This document shows, piece by piece, positions 15,941 through 23,139 of a DNA stretch of 23,319 nt. The DNA is from an uncultured Eubacteriales bacterium (GTDB lineage Bacteria; Bacillota; Clostridia; Christensenellales; CAG-917). Numbering within the stretch: position 1 is the first letter of the stretch; the number at the start of each line of letters is the position of its first letter. A model generated the notes under the pieces. The model did no database searches. It saw only the letters and a program-made list of their open reading frames with translations, and was not told the origin of the DNA. The translations under genes were made by a program, and so were the position numbers. The stretch spans positions 1 through 23,319 of the forward strand of contig URIX01000027.1 in NCBI GenBank assembly GCA_900547975.1, read 5' to 3'.

Positions 15941-16483
15941 ATGAACAGAATCTATACAGTTGACATCAAGGGCTTCAAAGCCGACCTTCCCGTGCTTCCG
16001 CTTCCCAACGGAATCAGCATTTGCTTTTTCAATCTTCACGGCGACTCGACGTTGACCGAACATTGCGGAAAGGAACTTGCCAAACTTCTCACGGGTTGCG
16101 ACGTCGTCATTACGGCGGAATCCAAAGGCTTGCAACTAAGCCACGTCATTGCGCGCGAACTCGGACAAAGATATTACGCCGTTTGCAGAAAATCCAAAAA
16201 ACTCTATATGCAAGACGGCATACAAACGAGCGTGAAATCCATAACGACGGGCAACGAGCAAACGCTCTATTTGTCAAAGCACGACGCGGACCTCATCAAA
16301 GGCAAAAAGGTCGCAATCGTTGACGACGTAGTGTCCACGGGCGGAAGCCTTAGAGGACTGGAACAAATCGTCAATCTCGCAGGCGGAATCATCTATAAGA
16401 AAGCGTTTGTGCTTGCAGAGGGCGACGCGGCAGAGCGCGACGACATCGTATATCTTGCAAAAATACCCATCATCACGGACTAA
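15941..16483 (+). CDS. adenine-phosphoribosyltransferase-like protein
   Basis: A 180-residue type I phosphoribosyltransferase. The PRPP-binding loop is VAIVDDVVSTGGSL (124-137), and the upstream VITAESKGLQLSHVIARELG (56-75) resembles the Apt segment that has an ES/EA-R-GF motif. Such enzymes join a free purine base to PRPP to make a nucleotide in salvage. Adenine is the best guess, but xanthine or an unknown base is possible, because the motif reads ESKGL and not ESRGF. It has its own promoter and a hairpin terminator behind it, so it stands as a single gene. Confidence 0.85.
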   Translation: MNRIYTVDIKGFKADLPVLPLPNGISICFFNLHGDSTLTEHCGKELAKLLTGCDVVITAESKGLQLSHVIARELGQRYYAVCRKSKKLYMQDGIQTSVKSITTGNEQTLYLSKHDADLIKGKKVAIVDDVVSTGGSLRGLEQIVNLAGGIIYKKAFVLAEGDAAERDDIVYLAKIPIITD

Positions 16484-16507
16484 TCGAAATCAACGCACAA
16501 TTCACCG

Positions 16508-16535
16508 AATCGGCATTTTATAATGCCGATTTGTG
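16508..16535 (+). terminator. hairpin terminator after the phosphoribosyltransferase gene
   Basis: AATCGGCATT (16508-16517), loop TTAT, AATGCCGATT (16522-16531), then TGTGTTG. The stem is perfect and the U-run weak. Confidence 0.65.
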
Positions 16536-16621
16536 TTGATAAAGGCTTTTATTTGTATATTTTCGCAAAACATCGCACATAAGAGTATCGGATTTTACAG
16601 CGATATGGAAAAGGAAACGTT

Positions 16622-17833
16622 ATGCTTGAACTTCTAATGCCGGCGGGCAATCTCAAAAAACTTAAAACCGCTTTCCACTTCTGCGCGGACGCCGTATATA
16701 TAGGCGGAAAGGCGTTTTCGTTGCGCGCTTTTGCGGATAATTTTTCAAACGAGGAAATCGTCGAAGGCGTGAATTTCGCACACTCTCTTAACAAAAAAGT
16801 GTACGTCACGGCAAACATATTCGCAAGAAACGCCGACCTCGAATCTCTCAAAGAATACTTCGTTTTTTTGCAGTCCGCAAACGTTGACGCGGTGCTTATT
16901 AGCGACGTAGGTCTTGTCGCGCTGTGCAAAGAGGTCGCGCCGTCGCTGACGATTCATTTGTCCACGCAGGCAAACACCACCAACCTGCTCGCCGTCAAAT
17001 TCTGGCAAAGTATGGGCGTAAAACGAGTGGTGCTTGCAAGAGAACTCGGACTCGAAGAAATCAAACAGATTCACGAGGCAGTGCCCGATATGGAACTCGA
17101 AGCGTTCGTACACGGCGCAATGTGCATGAGTTACAGCGGTCGCTGTCTGTTGTCCACGTACTTTTCTGGACGTAGCGCAAACAGAGGCGCGTGTATTCAG
17201 CCGTGCAGATGGGGCTATCGCATAACCGAAACCGAACGCCACGCATCGAAGCCGCTCGACATAGAGCAAGACGAAAGAGGAACGTATTTTATGAACAGCC
17301 GCGACTTGCGATTGCTTGAACACATACCCTCTCTTGCCGATTGCGGCATCGTGTCGCTGAAAGTGGAAGGTCGAATGAAAAGCGAGTTTTACGTCGCAAC
17401 CGTCGCAAACGCATATCGTCACGCAATCGACGAGTATTTGCAAACGGGCAAAATCGAGAATGCGGCAAAATACAACGCCGACCTCGAAACCGTCGCGCAC
17501 CGCACATACACCGACGCATATTTCGAAGGCGACAACCTCGACACAGTATGTCTTGACGAGGGACAATCCCCCGAAAAATATATCTTCACCGCCGTCGTGC
17601 AGAATGTCGAAAACGGCATAGTCACGGTTGAAATGCGCAATCGTTTTAAGTCGGGCGAAACTCTTTTTGTCTTATCCCCCGACCACAACGACGGCAAGTC
17701 GTTTACTCTCGGCGCAATCACGCACACGTCGGACAACACCCTAACATACGATGCAAAACTCGTCCAACACTCTTACTCTTTTGCCTGTCCGTTGAACTTG
17801 AACTCGGGCGATATACTGCTGAAAGAGAATTGA
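16622..17833 (+). CDS. U32-family protein, TrhP/YrrO-type tRNA hydroxylation factor
   Basis: A 403-residue U32 protein. Members called peptidases are now known to include TrhP, needed with prephenate-derived chemistry for 5-hydroxyuridine at tRNA position 34, and RlhA, which acts on 23S rRNA. Seen: the N-terminal ELLMPAGNLKKLKTAF and DAVYIGGKAFSLRAF, the Fe-S cysteines C168, C175, C191 and C195 in VHGAMCMSYSGRC ... GACIQPCRW, and SLKVEGRMKS further on. Length and Cys pattern are close to B. subtilis YrrO (TrhP2), so a role in tRNA modification is most likely, but the related collagenase-like annotations cannot be excluded by eye. AAAGGAA precedes the ATG. Repeats begin four bases after the stop. 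Confidence 0.88.
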   Translation: MLELLMPAGNLKKLKTAFHFCADAVYIGGKAFSLRAFADNFSNEEIVEGVNFAHSLNKKVYVTANIFARNADLESLKEYFVFLQSANVDAVLISDVGLVALCKEVAPSLTIHLSTQANTTNLLAVKFWQSMGVKRVVLARELGLEEIKQIHEAVPDMELEAFVHGAMCMSYSGRCLLSTYFSGRSANRGACIQPCRWGYRITETERHASKPLDIEQDERGTYFMNSRDLRLLEHIPSLADCGIVSLKVEGRMKSEFYVATVANAYRHAIDEYLQTGKIENAAKYNADLETVAHRTYTDAYFEGDNLDTVCLDEGQSPEKYIFTAVVQNVENGIVTVEMRNRFKSGETLFVLSPDHNDGKSFTLGAITHTSDNTLTYDAKLVQHSYSFACPLNLNSGDILLKEN

Positions 17834-17836
17834 GAG

Positions 17837-17870
17837 TTAATTAATAATGAATAATTAATAATTAATAATT
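17837..17870 (+). repeat. 34-bp A+T tract identical to 23085-23118
   Basis: A tract made of AATTAATAAT-like units, identical over all 34 bases to 23085-23118. In both places it stands just before the module with the HLFKAFL frame, so it is the left part of one repeat unit. It starts four bases after the U32 gene. Confidence 0.85.
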
Positions 17871-17895
17871 AAGGGCGGGACACCCGCACCCGAAA

Positions 17896-18087
17896 CGAAA
17901 ACTTGTTCGAAGGCTACTTATTAACGGAATGTGCAACTTCGAAAACGAGATAAAAACCGCCGTCCGCGATTATATCGCGGACTTTTTTAACGCACACTTG
18001 TTCAAGGCGTTCTTATACAACTACTCTGCTCTTTCGCGGACGGAACACGAGCTGCAACGGCGGCGAGCCTATGAGCGCCGAACTTGA
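17896..18087 (+). repeat. HLFKAFL module, copy at 17896, with a 52-codon frame
   Basis: Bases 17896-18069 align with 23140-23319. Inside is a frame from ATG 17929 to TGA 18087 encoding 52 residues: MCNFENEIKTAVRD, a variable patch, then HLFKAFLYNYSALSRTEHE and LQRRR. The frame is kept in the other copy without indels, but most differences between these two are amino-acid changes, and the ATG has no good ribosome site (ACGGA at best). A hairpin GTCCGCGAT/ATCGCGGAC sits in the variable patch. I treat it as a repeat that may derive from a gene. Bases 18088-18255 show nothing recognisable. Confidence 0.6.
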
Positions 18088-18255
18088 CGAACAGTACAAG
18101 CGACTGCGCCGTCCGTTGGCCACTGCCTGGCGCACAAAGTGCAGTGGCATAATGAGAGGACGATACTTTTCTATGTGAGTGCCGACTTCCCCTCTTGCGA
18201 ACGATGTGTAATTTTGCAGAGAATTGGCGTTAGTTTGAGCAATAGGGGAAAGCCC

Positions 18256-18314
18256 GAAGGGAAGGGGTGACGTGTTATTTTAAGGTTCACGACGTAAAAA
18301 TCTTGTAGAGTAAG
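18256..18314 (+). repeat. AGGGG...TTGTAGAG module before element copy 4
   Basis: Counterpart of 4851-4903: AAGGGG, A+T stretch, AAGGTT, CGACG, then TTGTAGAGTAAG, just before the 127-nt element. Confidence 0.4.
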
Positions 18315-18320
18315 AATAAT

Positions 18321-18446
18321 AAGACCTCGCTAAATCGATGCATAACGCGAAAGCACCCCTTGAATGGCAACCCTAATTTACTAAGCGTAAATGAGTTGAC
18401 AGGCAAGGGGTGCTGACAAAGTTAGGCGCGATTTAGCGCGGTTTTA
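18321..18446. repeat. 127-nt-type structured element, copy 4
   Basis: The outer stem ACC-CGCTAAATCG (18324-18337) pairs with CGATTTAGCG-GGT (18429-18442). The 20-position middle stem is AGCACCCCTTGAATGG... with ...GCAAGGGGTGCT. The apex is CAACCCTAATTTAC, loop TAAGC, GTAAATGAGTTG. The core boxes read CATAAC on the left and GTTAGGC on the right. The TAA stop of the metallophosphoesterase (18444-18446) lies at the right edge. Closest in stem sequence to copy 3. Confidence 0.8.
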
Positions 18447-19922
18447 ATGTTTGGCGACGTAGTCGTTAGCCCCCGTAAAGTCCGCATAATAATTCTTCGC
18501 CTCGCACTCGAACGTGCTGTCCGATTTGAGAGATATGACGGTCGTGCCGCGTTGAGAATTTTCTTTGTAGATACCGGCGTAGGCGAGATAGTCGATGGAC
18601 ATACCGTAGGTGAGACGAATGGATCGGGATGCGCCGATCGGCGTGTAGTTTACGGAGAAATTGTTGTAGTGATCGTGTCCGCAGAAAACGCCTTGCATAC
18701 CGTGCGTAAGGCCTGTTTCGAAAAGCGTGTCGGTGCCGCTTCCGCAGAATACGCCGTAGGTGCGAACGCCGTTTTTCTTCTTGTCGGATTCGCCCATAGT
18801 TCCGTAAATAAACTCGGTTGTGCCCTTGTCGGAAGTGAGAATCGTGCCGCGGGTCAATTCGTCTTTGGATTTGCCCGATTCGATGACGTTTGCCCACGCG
18901 TCGCGGTACTCGGCGAGCGGGATGTGGAAGAACACGAGGTTGTTTACTTCGACGTTATTGTTGATTGCTTTTAGTTTGTCCATCTCGGTTGCGTACCAGT
19001 CGATTTGGCATTGATGGATGTTGTCGTATTTCCACGCAATTCCGAAATAGTCGCCGTCGGTATAACTGTGGCTGTCGAAAGTGACGAGCGCTTGGTTGAT
19101 GGGATTTTCAGAGCCGCTCGGATTCTTGACCACGATGACGTCGTTGCCGAAGCCTCTCGACGTTTTGCTTATCACGTCTTTCTCGTCGCAGAACCCTGCT
19201 CTGAAAAGGCAATATTTGAAACCTGCGTTTGCATAGTAGTCGCAGATTTGGTCGCGCGTGTAAAGGCTGTACATCTCAGTGTCGTGGTTGCCAAACGCAA
19301 ACGTCCAGTACACACCGAGATTTTCCATCATATTAGCAAAGATTTTGGTTGCGTTGAGATTGTTGAACGTGCCTGCTTGGAAGGGAACGGGATACGCGAT
19401 ATCGCCCGTTACGACCACAAGGTCGGGTTGAGATTGACGAATCATCGTTGCAACCGCGCTCATAGCCCAGTTGTCTTTCGTGCCCGAAAACGCGCCGCCG
19501 CCGATATGTACGTCGGTGAATTGCAACACTTTGAAATCTCTGTCCGCCTCTTTTTCAAACGTCCAGTGCCCGAGTTCGTCGTCGAAAGTCGGAACGAGTT
19601 GCGTATGCTCTGTGTATTCGACCTTTTCAAAACTCGAAGCAAGCGAAAGGTGCGCGTTGGTATTTACGGTAGAAGCAATGGCGCACCCGCTGAAAAAGAT
19701 GACGAGTGCAAGCACCACGCAACCCGTTATAATCAAGGCTTTTGCGGTTTTTCTTTTCTTTTGTTCGGGCGTGAGTTGTTTTTTCTCTTTCTTGCCTTTC
19801 TTTGCCTTTTTGCCGTTGAAGTCTTTGAGTATGCCCTCTTTTTCGGCATTTTTTTCAAGACCGTTTAGATCTTGTTGCGATTCCTCTTGCGAAACATCCG
19901 CGTTTTTGATTTCGTCGCTCAT
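18444..19922 (-). CDS. membrane-anchored calcineurin-like metallophosphoesterase
   Basis: A 492-residue protein with a cytoplasmic N-terminal tail of 60 residues (acidic, then very Lys-rich), one membrane helix at about 61-84, and an outer catalytic domain. Metal ligand motifs are complete and in order: FTDVHIG (D137, H139), VVTGD (D174), GNHD (N212, H213), FFHIPL and CGHDH. The spacing resembles the Dcr2/purple-acid-phosphatase-like branch, so it is likely a phosphatase or phosphodiesterase acting outside the cell; substrate unknown. AAGGAGGA (19927-19934) is an excellent ribosome site, and a TATAAT without a good -35 lies just upstream. It follows the CDF gene by 39 bp and ends in element copy 4. 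Confidence 0.9.
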   Translation of the reverse strand: MSDEIKNADVSQEESQQDLNGLEKNAEKEGILKDFNGKKAKKGKKEKKQLTPEQKKRKTAKALIITGCVVLALVIFFSGCAIASTVNTNAHLSLASSFEKVEYTEHTQLVPTFDDELGHWTFEKEADRDFKVLQFTDVHIGGGAFSGTKDNWAMSAVATMIRQSQPDLVVVTGDIAYPVPFQAGTFNNLNATKIFANMMENLGVYWTFAFGNHDTEMYSLYTRDQICDYYANAGFKYCLFRAGFCDEKDVISKTSRGFGNDVIVVKNPSGSENPINQALVTFDSHSYTDGDYFGIAWKYDNIHQCQIDWYATEMDKLKAINNNVEVNNLVFFHIPLAEYRDAWANVIESGKSKDELTRGTILTSDKGTTEFIYGTMGESDKKKNGVRTYGVFCGSGTDTLFETGLTHGMQGVFCGHDHYNNFSVNYTPIGASRSIRLTYGMSIDYLAYAGIYKENSQRGTTVISLKSDSTFECEAKNYYADFTGANDYVAKH

Positions 19923-19961
19923 AAGTTCCTCCTTGTTGCTACATTATATAACTATTATATA

Positions 19962-20954
19962 TTATTTTTTGTTATTTTCAATAGAAGAATATTCGGATTC
20001 GTCCACGTCTTCGGCGGTGTTTCCGCCCTCCCCGTCCGTATTTCCGTTTGTATTCTCGGCTTGATTCTCTAAACGATTGCCGCTTATGTCACAGTTTGTA
20101 TTGCTGTTTTGGTTCTTTCTATCGGCTGATATGGCGATAAACGTAACGCTTGCGTTGGTTTTTTCCTTAACTTCTGCGCTCATAGCCGCAAAGTCCGCAT
20201 TTTCGCTTGCACCAACGAATGCGTTGCCCACTTTCGCGCCGTAGCCGTAATCGTGAAGTTCGGTTTTGACGAGGGTTGCGTTTTGGGATTTGCACGCGTC
20301 CTCGATTGCCGCAATCTCGTCTTTTGCGCCGTCGCCCACGACGATAGCGCGCACGTTTTCAACAACCATTTTTATACCGACGGCGATAATCACTATGCTC
20401 ATCACGATGCCGACGATTGCGTCAACCGCATAGTCCGCTCTTGCCGTAATCGCAAACGCCACGAGGCTTGTTGCGGTTATGCCCATATCGAGAAAACTGT
20501 CGAGCATAAGCGCGCGCACCGCTTGCGAGCGAATCTTTTTGTTTGCGAACATATACGCAAGACCGATGCCGAGTTTTATGGGCAGACAAACGCTGATAAG
20601 CACTATGCTCTGCCAGCCGTAGTAGACGGGTTCGGGCATAGCCATACGATTGAGCGAGCGCACGAAAAACAATCCGCCCATAACGACCGATACGACCGCA
20701 ACGATAAAGCCGGCGAGATATTCCCCTCTGCCGTAGCCGTACGGCGCTTTTTCACCCTTCGGCAAAAGAAGCACGATAAAAACGATGAGCGTGACTATGC
20801 AAGTGAGCGTGTCGAGAAAACTGTTCATCGCGTCGAGCATAATGCAAAGGCTGTTCGAAGCAAGCCCGACGTACATCTTTATCGCCGCAAGCGCGACGTT
20901 GACGACAATGCCGATTGCGATAAGAAGAATGGATTTTTTTATTCTGTCTTTCAT
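19962..20954 (-). CDS. cation diffusion facilitator, probable Mn2+ exporter
   Basis: A 330-residue CDF transporter with six membrane helices in the first 210 residues and a cytoplasmic C-terminal domain. The residues that line up with the metal site of E. coli YiiP (D45, D49, H153, D157) are N44, D48, D152 and D156. The NDDD set is the one reported for the Mn2+ exporter MntE of Streptococcus pneumoniae, so Mn2+ efflux is favoured over Zn2+. The usual PFGHGR reads PYGYGR. The last 50 residues are a low-complexity Asn/Glu/Gly tail. Its ATG overlaps the stop of the gene before it by four bases. Gene name withheld because only family motifs support it. Confidence 0.87.
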   Translation of the reverse strand: MKDRIKKSILLIAIGIVVNVALAAIKMYVGLASNSLCIMLDAMNSFLDTLTCIVTLIVFIVLLLPKGEKAPYGYGRGEYLAGFIVAVVSVVMGGLFFVRSLNRMAMPEPVYYGWQSIVLISVCLPIKLGIGLAYMFANKKIRSQAVRALMLDSFLDMGITATSLVAFAITARADYAVDAIVGIVMSIVIIAVGIKMVVENVRAIVVGDGAKDEIAAIEDACKSQNATLVKTELHDYGYGAKVGNAFVGASENADFAAMSAEVKEKTNASVTFIAISADRKNQNSNTNCDISGNRLENQAENTNGNTDGEGGNTAEDVDESEYSSIENNKK

Positions 20955-21283
20955 TTTCCGCCCTCTTTCTTTGCCGCACCCTGCTTGTTTTTCTTGCCGT
21001 GACGAAGTTTCTTTTGCGCGTCGTTAACGGCGTTTTTTGCAGCGTTTTTCGCAGTGTTTTTGACCGCCTTGTTTTTGGCATTATTTGCACAATCGGACGT
21101 TTTTGTCCACGTTTCCTTTGTATAAACGTACTTTTCGAGTCGTTTGACGTCCGCTTTGTGCCTCGTGTAGAGCATAAGCGACATAACGATTACGACAACG
21201 CAAAGCATTCCCGTAAGCGCAAGCAAAAACGCAAAGAGGAAGTTCGTGAGATTGAACGTTGCACATATCAAACCGTACGTCAT
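20951..21283 (-). CDS. small membrane protein with a Lys/Ala/Asn-rich tail (110 aa)
   Basis: The start chosen is the ATG at 21281-21283, which overlaps the TGA of the upstream gene (ATGA); the longer frame to 21526 only shadows that gene. One long hydrophobic segment spans residues 9-38, enough for one long or two short helices. A basic tail of about 70 residues follows with repeated KNA/KNT units (KAVKNTAKNAAKNAV) and ends KKEGGK. The tail should be cytoplasmic by the positive-inside rule. No known domain is recognised. The stop overlaps the CDF start by four bases, so it is tightly coupled in the operon and may be an accessory of the surface protein or of the transporter. Confidence 0.75.
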   Translation of the reverse strand: MTYGLICATFNLTNFLFAFLLALTGMLCVVVIVMSLMLYTRHKADVKRLEKYVYTKETWTKTSDCANNAKNKAVKNTAKNAAKNAVNDAQKKLRHGKKNKQGAAKKEGGK

Positions 21284-22950
21284 ACCAAATACCTCTTTTG
21301 CTTTTTCCACGCCACGCAAAGCGCGACGACGGTCATCGCAAGCACGCCGCAGATTGCGGTGAGCGCGATATTTGCAGGTGTAAACGCCCTTGCCAAACTG
21401 TTTCCCTCTATGAAGCAAATCACATTGTATTGCTTCGATAAGACAACGCCGTTCTCGCTTATATCGAGAAGTTCGTTCTTGCCGTAAACCGCAAAATATT
21501 CGACGATTTCGGGAGTGTTCTTCCACGTTATCGAAAATGCTTCTTCGGGCGTAACGTCGTTTCCGTCGCCGTCCACAAACTCGAATTTGTACGCGGCGTA
21601 TATAGGTCTGCCGTACTTGTTTTCAACCTCGATTCTGCTCGCCTTTACGATTACGTCCATAAGTCCGCTTCCGAAAAACGCATAGAAAATCTGTCCGTCG
21701 TCGGCAACGACTTCCACTTGCTTTGCGTACACGAAATATCTGCCGTAGTTTGCAAACTGACTTTCGTAACTGTGGCAATCGGGCGTATAGTTCGGATTTG
21801 AAAACGTGATATACGAGCGATACGTCATACTCGGCACATCCTTGTCCGCTTCGTACTCGAAACTTATGCCGAGGTCGCTTTCGGCGTCGCCGCCCACAAG
21901 CGAAGATACGATTTGATATTTAGGAATCGCAAACGCCTCGCCCGCGAGCGAATACGCGTCGCGTATGCGAACGTAAAGCGTGCGAGGACTTACGTTTATT
22001 TGCACCGCGATTTGTTCAAGCGGCATATAGTTGTCCGAGTCGGGAATAAAATCGAAATACACGACGTAACCGCCGTCCTTAACACCCAAATATGCGGATT
22101 TCGGGTCGGTAATGCCCGCCAACGCCGTGTCGGTTTGCGCCGCGCTCGGCACGAATCTGCCCTGCACGTTCACGTCGCAAAAATTTGTCGATTCGAGCGA
22201 GTTTGCCATATCCGACAAACTTGCGCCGTATACAAACTTCTTTTGCGGTTGCTTTTGAACCGAAAGTTCCGCCTTTTCTATGGTGCAAGCAAACGCCTGT
22301 CCGTATCTTACGGATTCGTATTCGAAAGGCACGAGTTGCTCGTTAACCTCGTATCTTATCCTCTCGGTTGCCACGAGGCGCACTTGGTATTCGCCTGCGT
22401 CCACGCCTCTGCCGAACAAATAGCCTCCCGCCGTGTAGTCGGCATACGCTCTTTTCCATTCGTCGCCCTCTCTTTTATACTCGAAAGCAACGCTCGGCGA
22501 GGATATTATTTGCAAAATTCTTGCGCCGAAAAACACGCCTTGCGAGCCGTATTTTGTCGTGTTTTGCTCAACTGTGGAAGAAATGTCGGGAAGTTTGAAA
22601 GATATGTTGCAATAATTTGCAATGATAAAATCGTCCGTATCGGGAACGTTTGCGCCCGATTCGCGCAAGCACGTTTTGATTGCCTCGTACATTTTGAGCG
22701 CAACGCAATTACGGTTGTTTGCCTCTATAAACGCGCCGCGGCACTCTGCGCCGTCAACGTTTTGACCGTTGAAAGAAAGCGTCCAGTTTTCGCCGTCTGC
22801 GGTTGCGATGACGAACGACGGCAACGCCGTATCCTCTGCCTCCGCAACCAAAACGTCGCGCGGATACAATTCGAGCAACGCGCAAACCGCCGTGCCGAGC
22901 ACGACGAGCAAGCAACATATAAGCACGATTGTCACTTTCTTTGCGGACAT
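21280..22950 (-). CDS. surface protein with MBG-like Ig domains and two membrane anchors
   Basis: A 556-residue protein with an N-terminal hydrophobic segment (6-28), about 490 residues outside the cell, a C-terminal helix (about 526-548) and a short basic end (KKQKRYLV). The middle has features of the MBG/YDG bacterial Ig-like repeats: a DAGEYQVRLVA ending (184-194), then IEKAELSVQKQPQKKFVYGAS (224-244), and YFDFIPDSDNY with INVSPRTLYVRI (298-330). Such domains usually serve adhesion or structure; no enzyme motif is seen. GAGGG precedes the ATG, and an extended -10 promoter lies 34 bases upstream. It is the first gene of a four-gene minus operon with the small membrane protein, CDF and phosphoesterase. 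I do not recognise a named family. Confidence 0.75.
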   Translation of the reverse strand: MSAKKVTIVLICCLLVVLGTAVCALLELYPRDVLVAEAEDTALPSFVIATADGENWTLSFNGQNVDGAECRGAFIEANNRNCVALKMYEAIKTCLRESGANVPDTDDFIIANYCNISFKLPDISSTVEQNTTKYGSQGVFFGARILQIISSPSVAFEYKREGDEWKRAYADYTAGGYLFGRGVDAGEYQVRLVATERIRYEVNEQLVPFEYESVRYGQAFACTIEKAELSVQKQPQKKFVYGASLSDMANSLESTNFCDVNVQGRFVPSAAQTDTALAGITDPKSAYLGVKDGGYVVYFDFIPDSDNYMPLEQIAVQINVSPRTLYVRIRDAYSLAGEAFAIPKYQIVSSLVGGDAESDLGISFEYEADKDVPSMTYRSYITFSNPNYTPDCHSYESQFANYGRYFVYAKQVEVVADDGQIFYAFFGSGLMDVIVKASRIEVENKYGRPIYAAYKFEFVDGDGNDVTPEEAFSITWKNTPEIVEYFAVYGKNELLDISENGVVLSKQYNVICFIEGNSLARAFTPANIALTAICGVLAMTVVALCVAWKKQKRYLV

Positions 22951-22983
22951 AAACCCTCGAATGTATCTGTTGACTTAAATTTG

Positions 22984-23012
22984 ATTGTACCACGAAAATA
23001 CCCTTTTCGCAA
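22984..23012 (-). promoter_or_regulatory. promoter of the surface protein-CDF-phosphoesterase operon
   Basis: On the minus strand TTGCGA (23007-23012), 17 bp, TACAAT (22984-22989) with TGG before the -10, the extended form. Confidence 0.6.
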
Positions 23013-23084
23013 TACGCGCGCGTTATTATGTTATATTTAATATACATATAAGAATAAGGTTTTATTTGAACAATAAGTAAATTT

Positions 23085-23118
23085 TTAATTAATAATGAAT
23101 AATTAATAATTAATAATT
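23085..23118 (+). repeat. 34-bp A+T tract identical to 17837-17870
   Basis: Identical in all 34 bases to the tract after the U32 gene, and again followed by a small hairpin and the HLFKAFL module. Confidence 0.85.
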
Positions 23119-23139
23119 GCGGAAGGCGAAGCCTTAATC

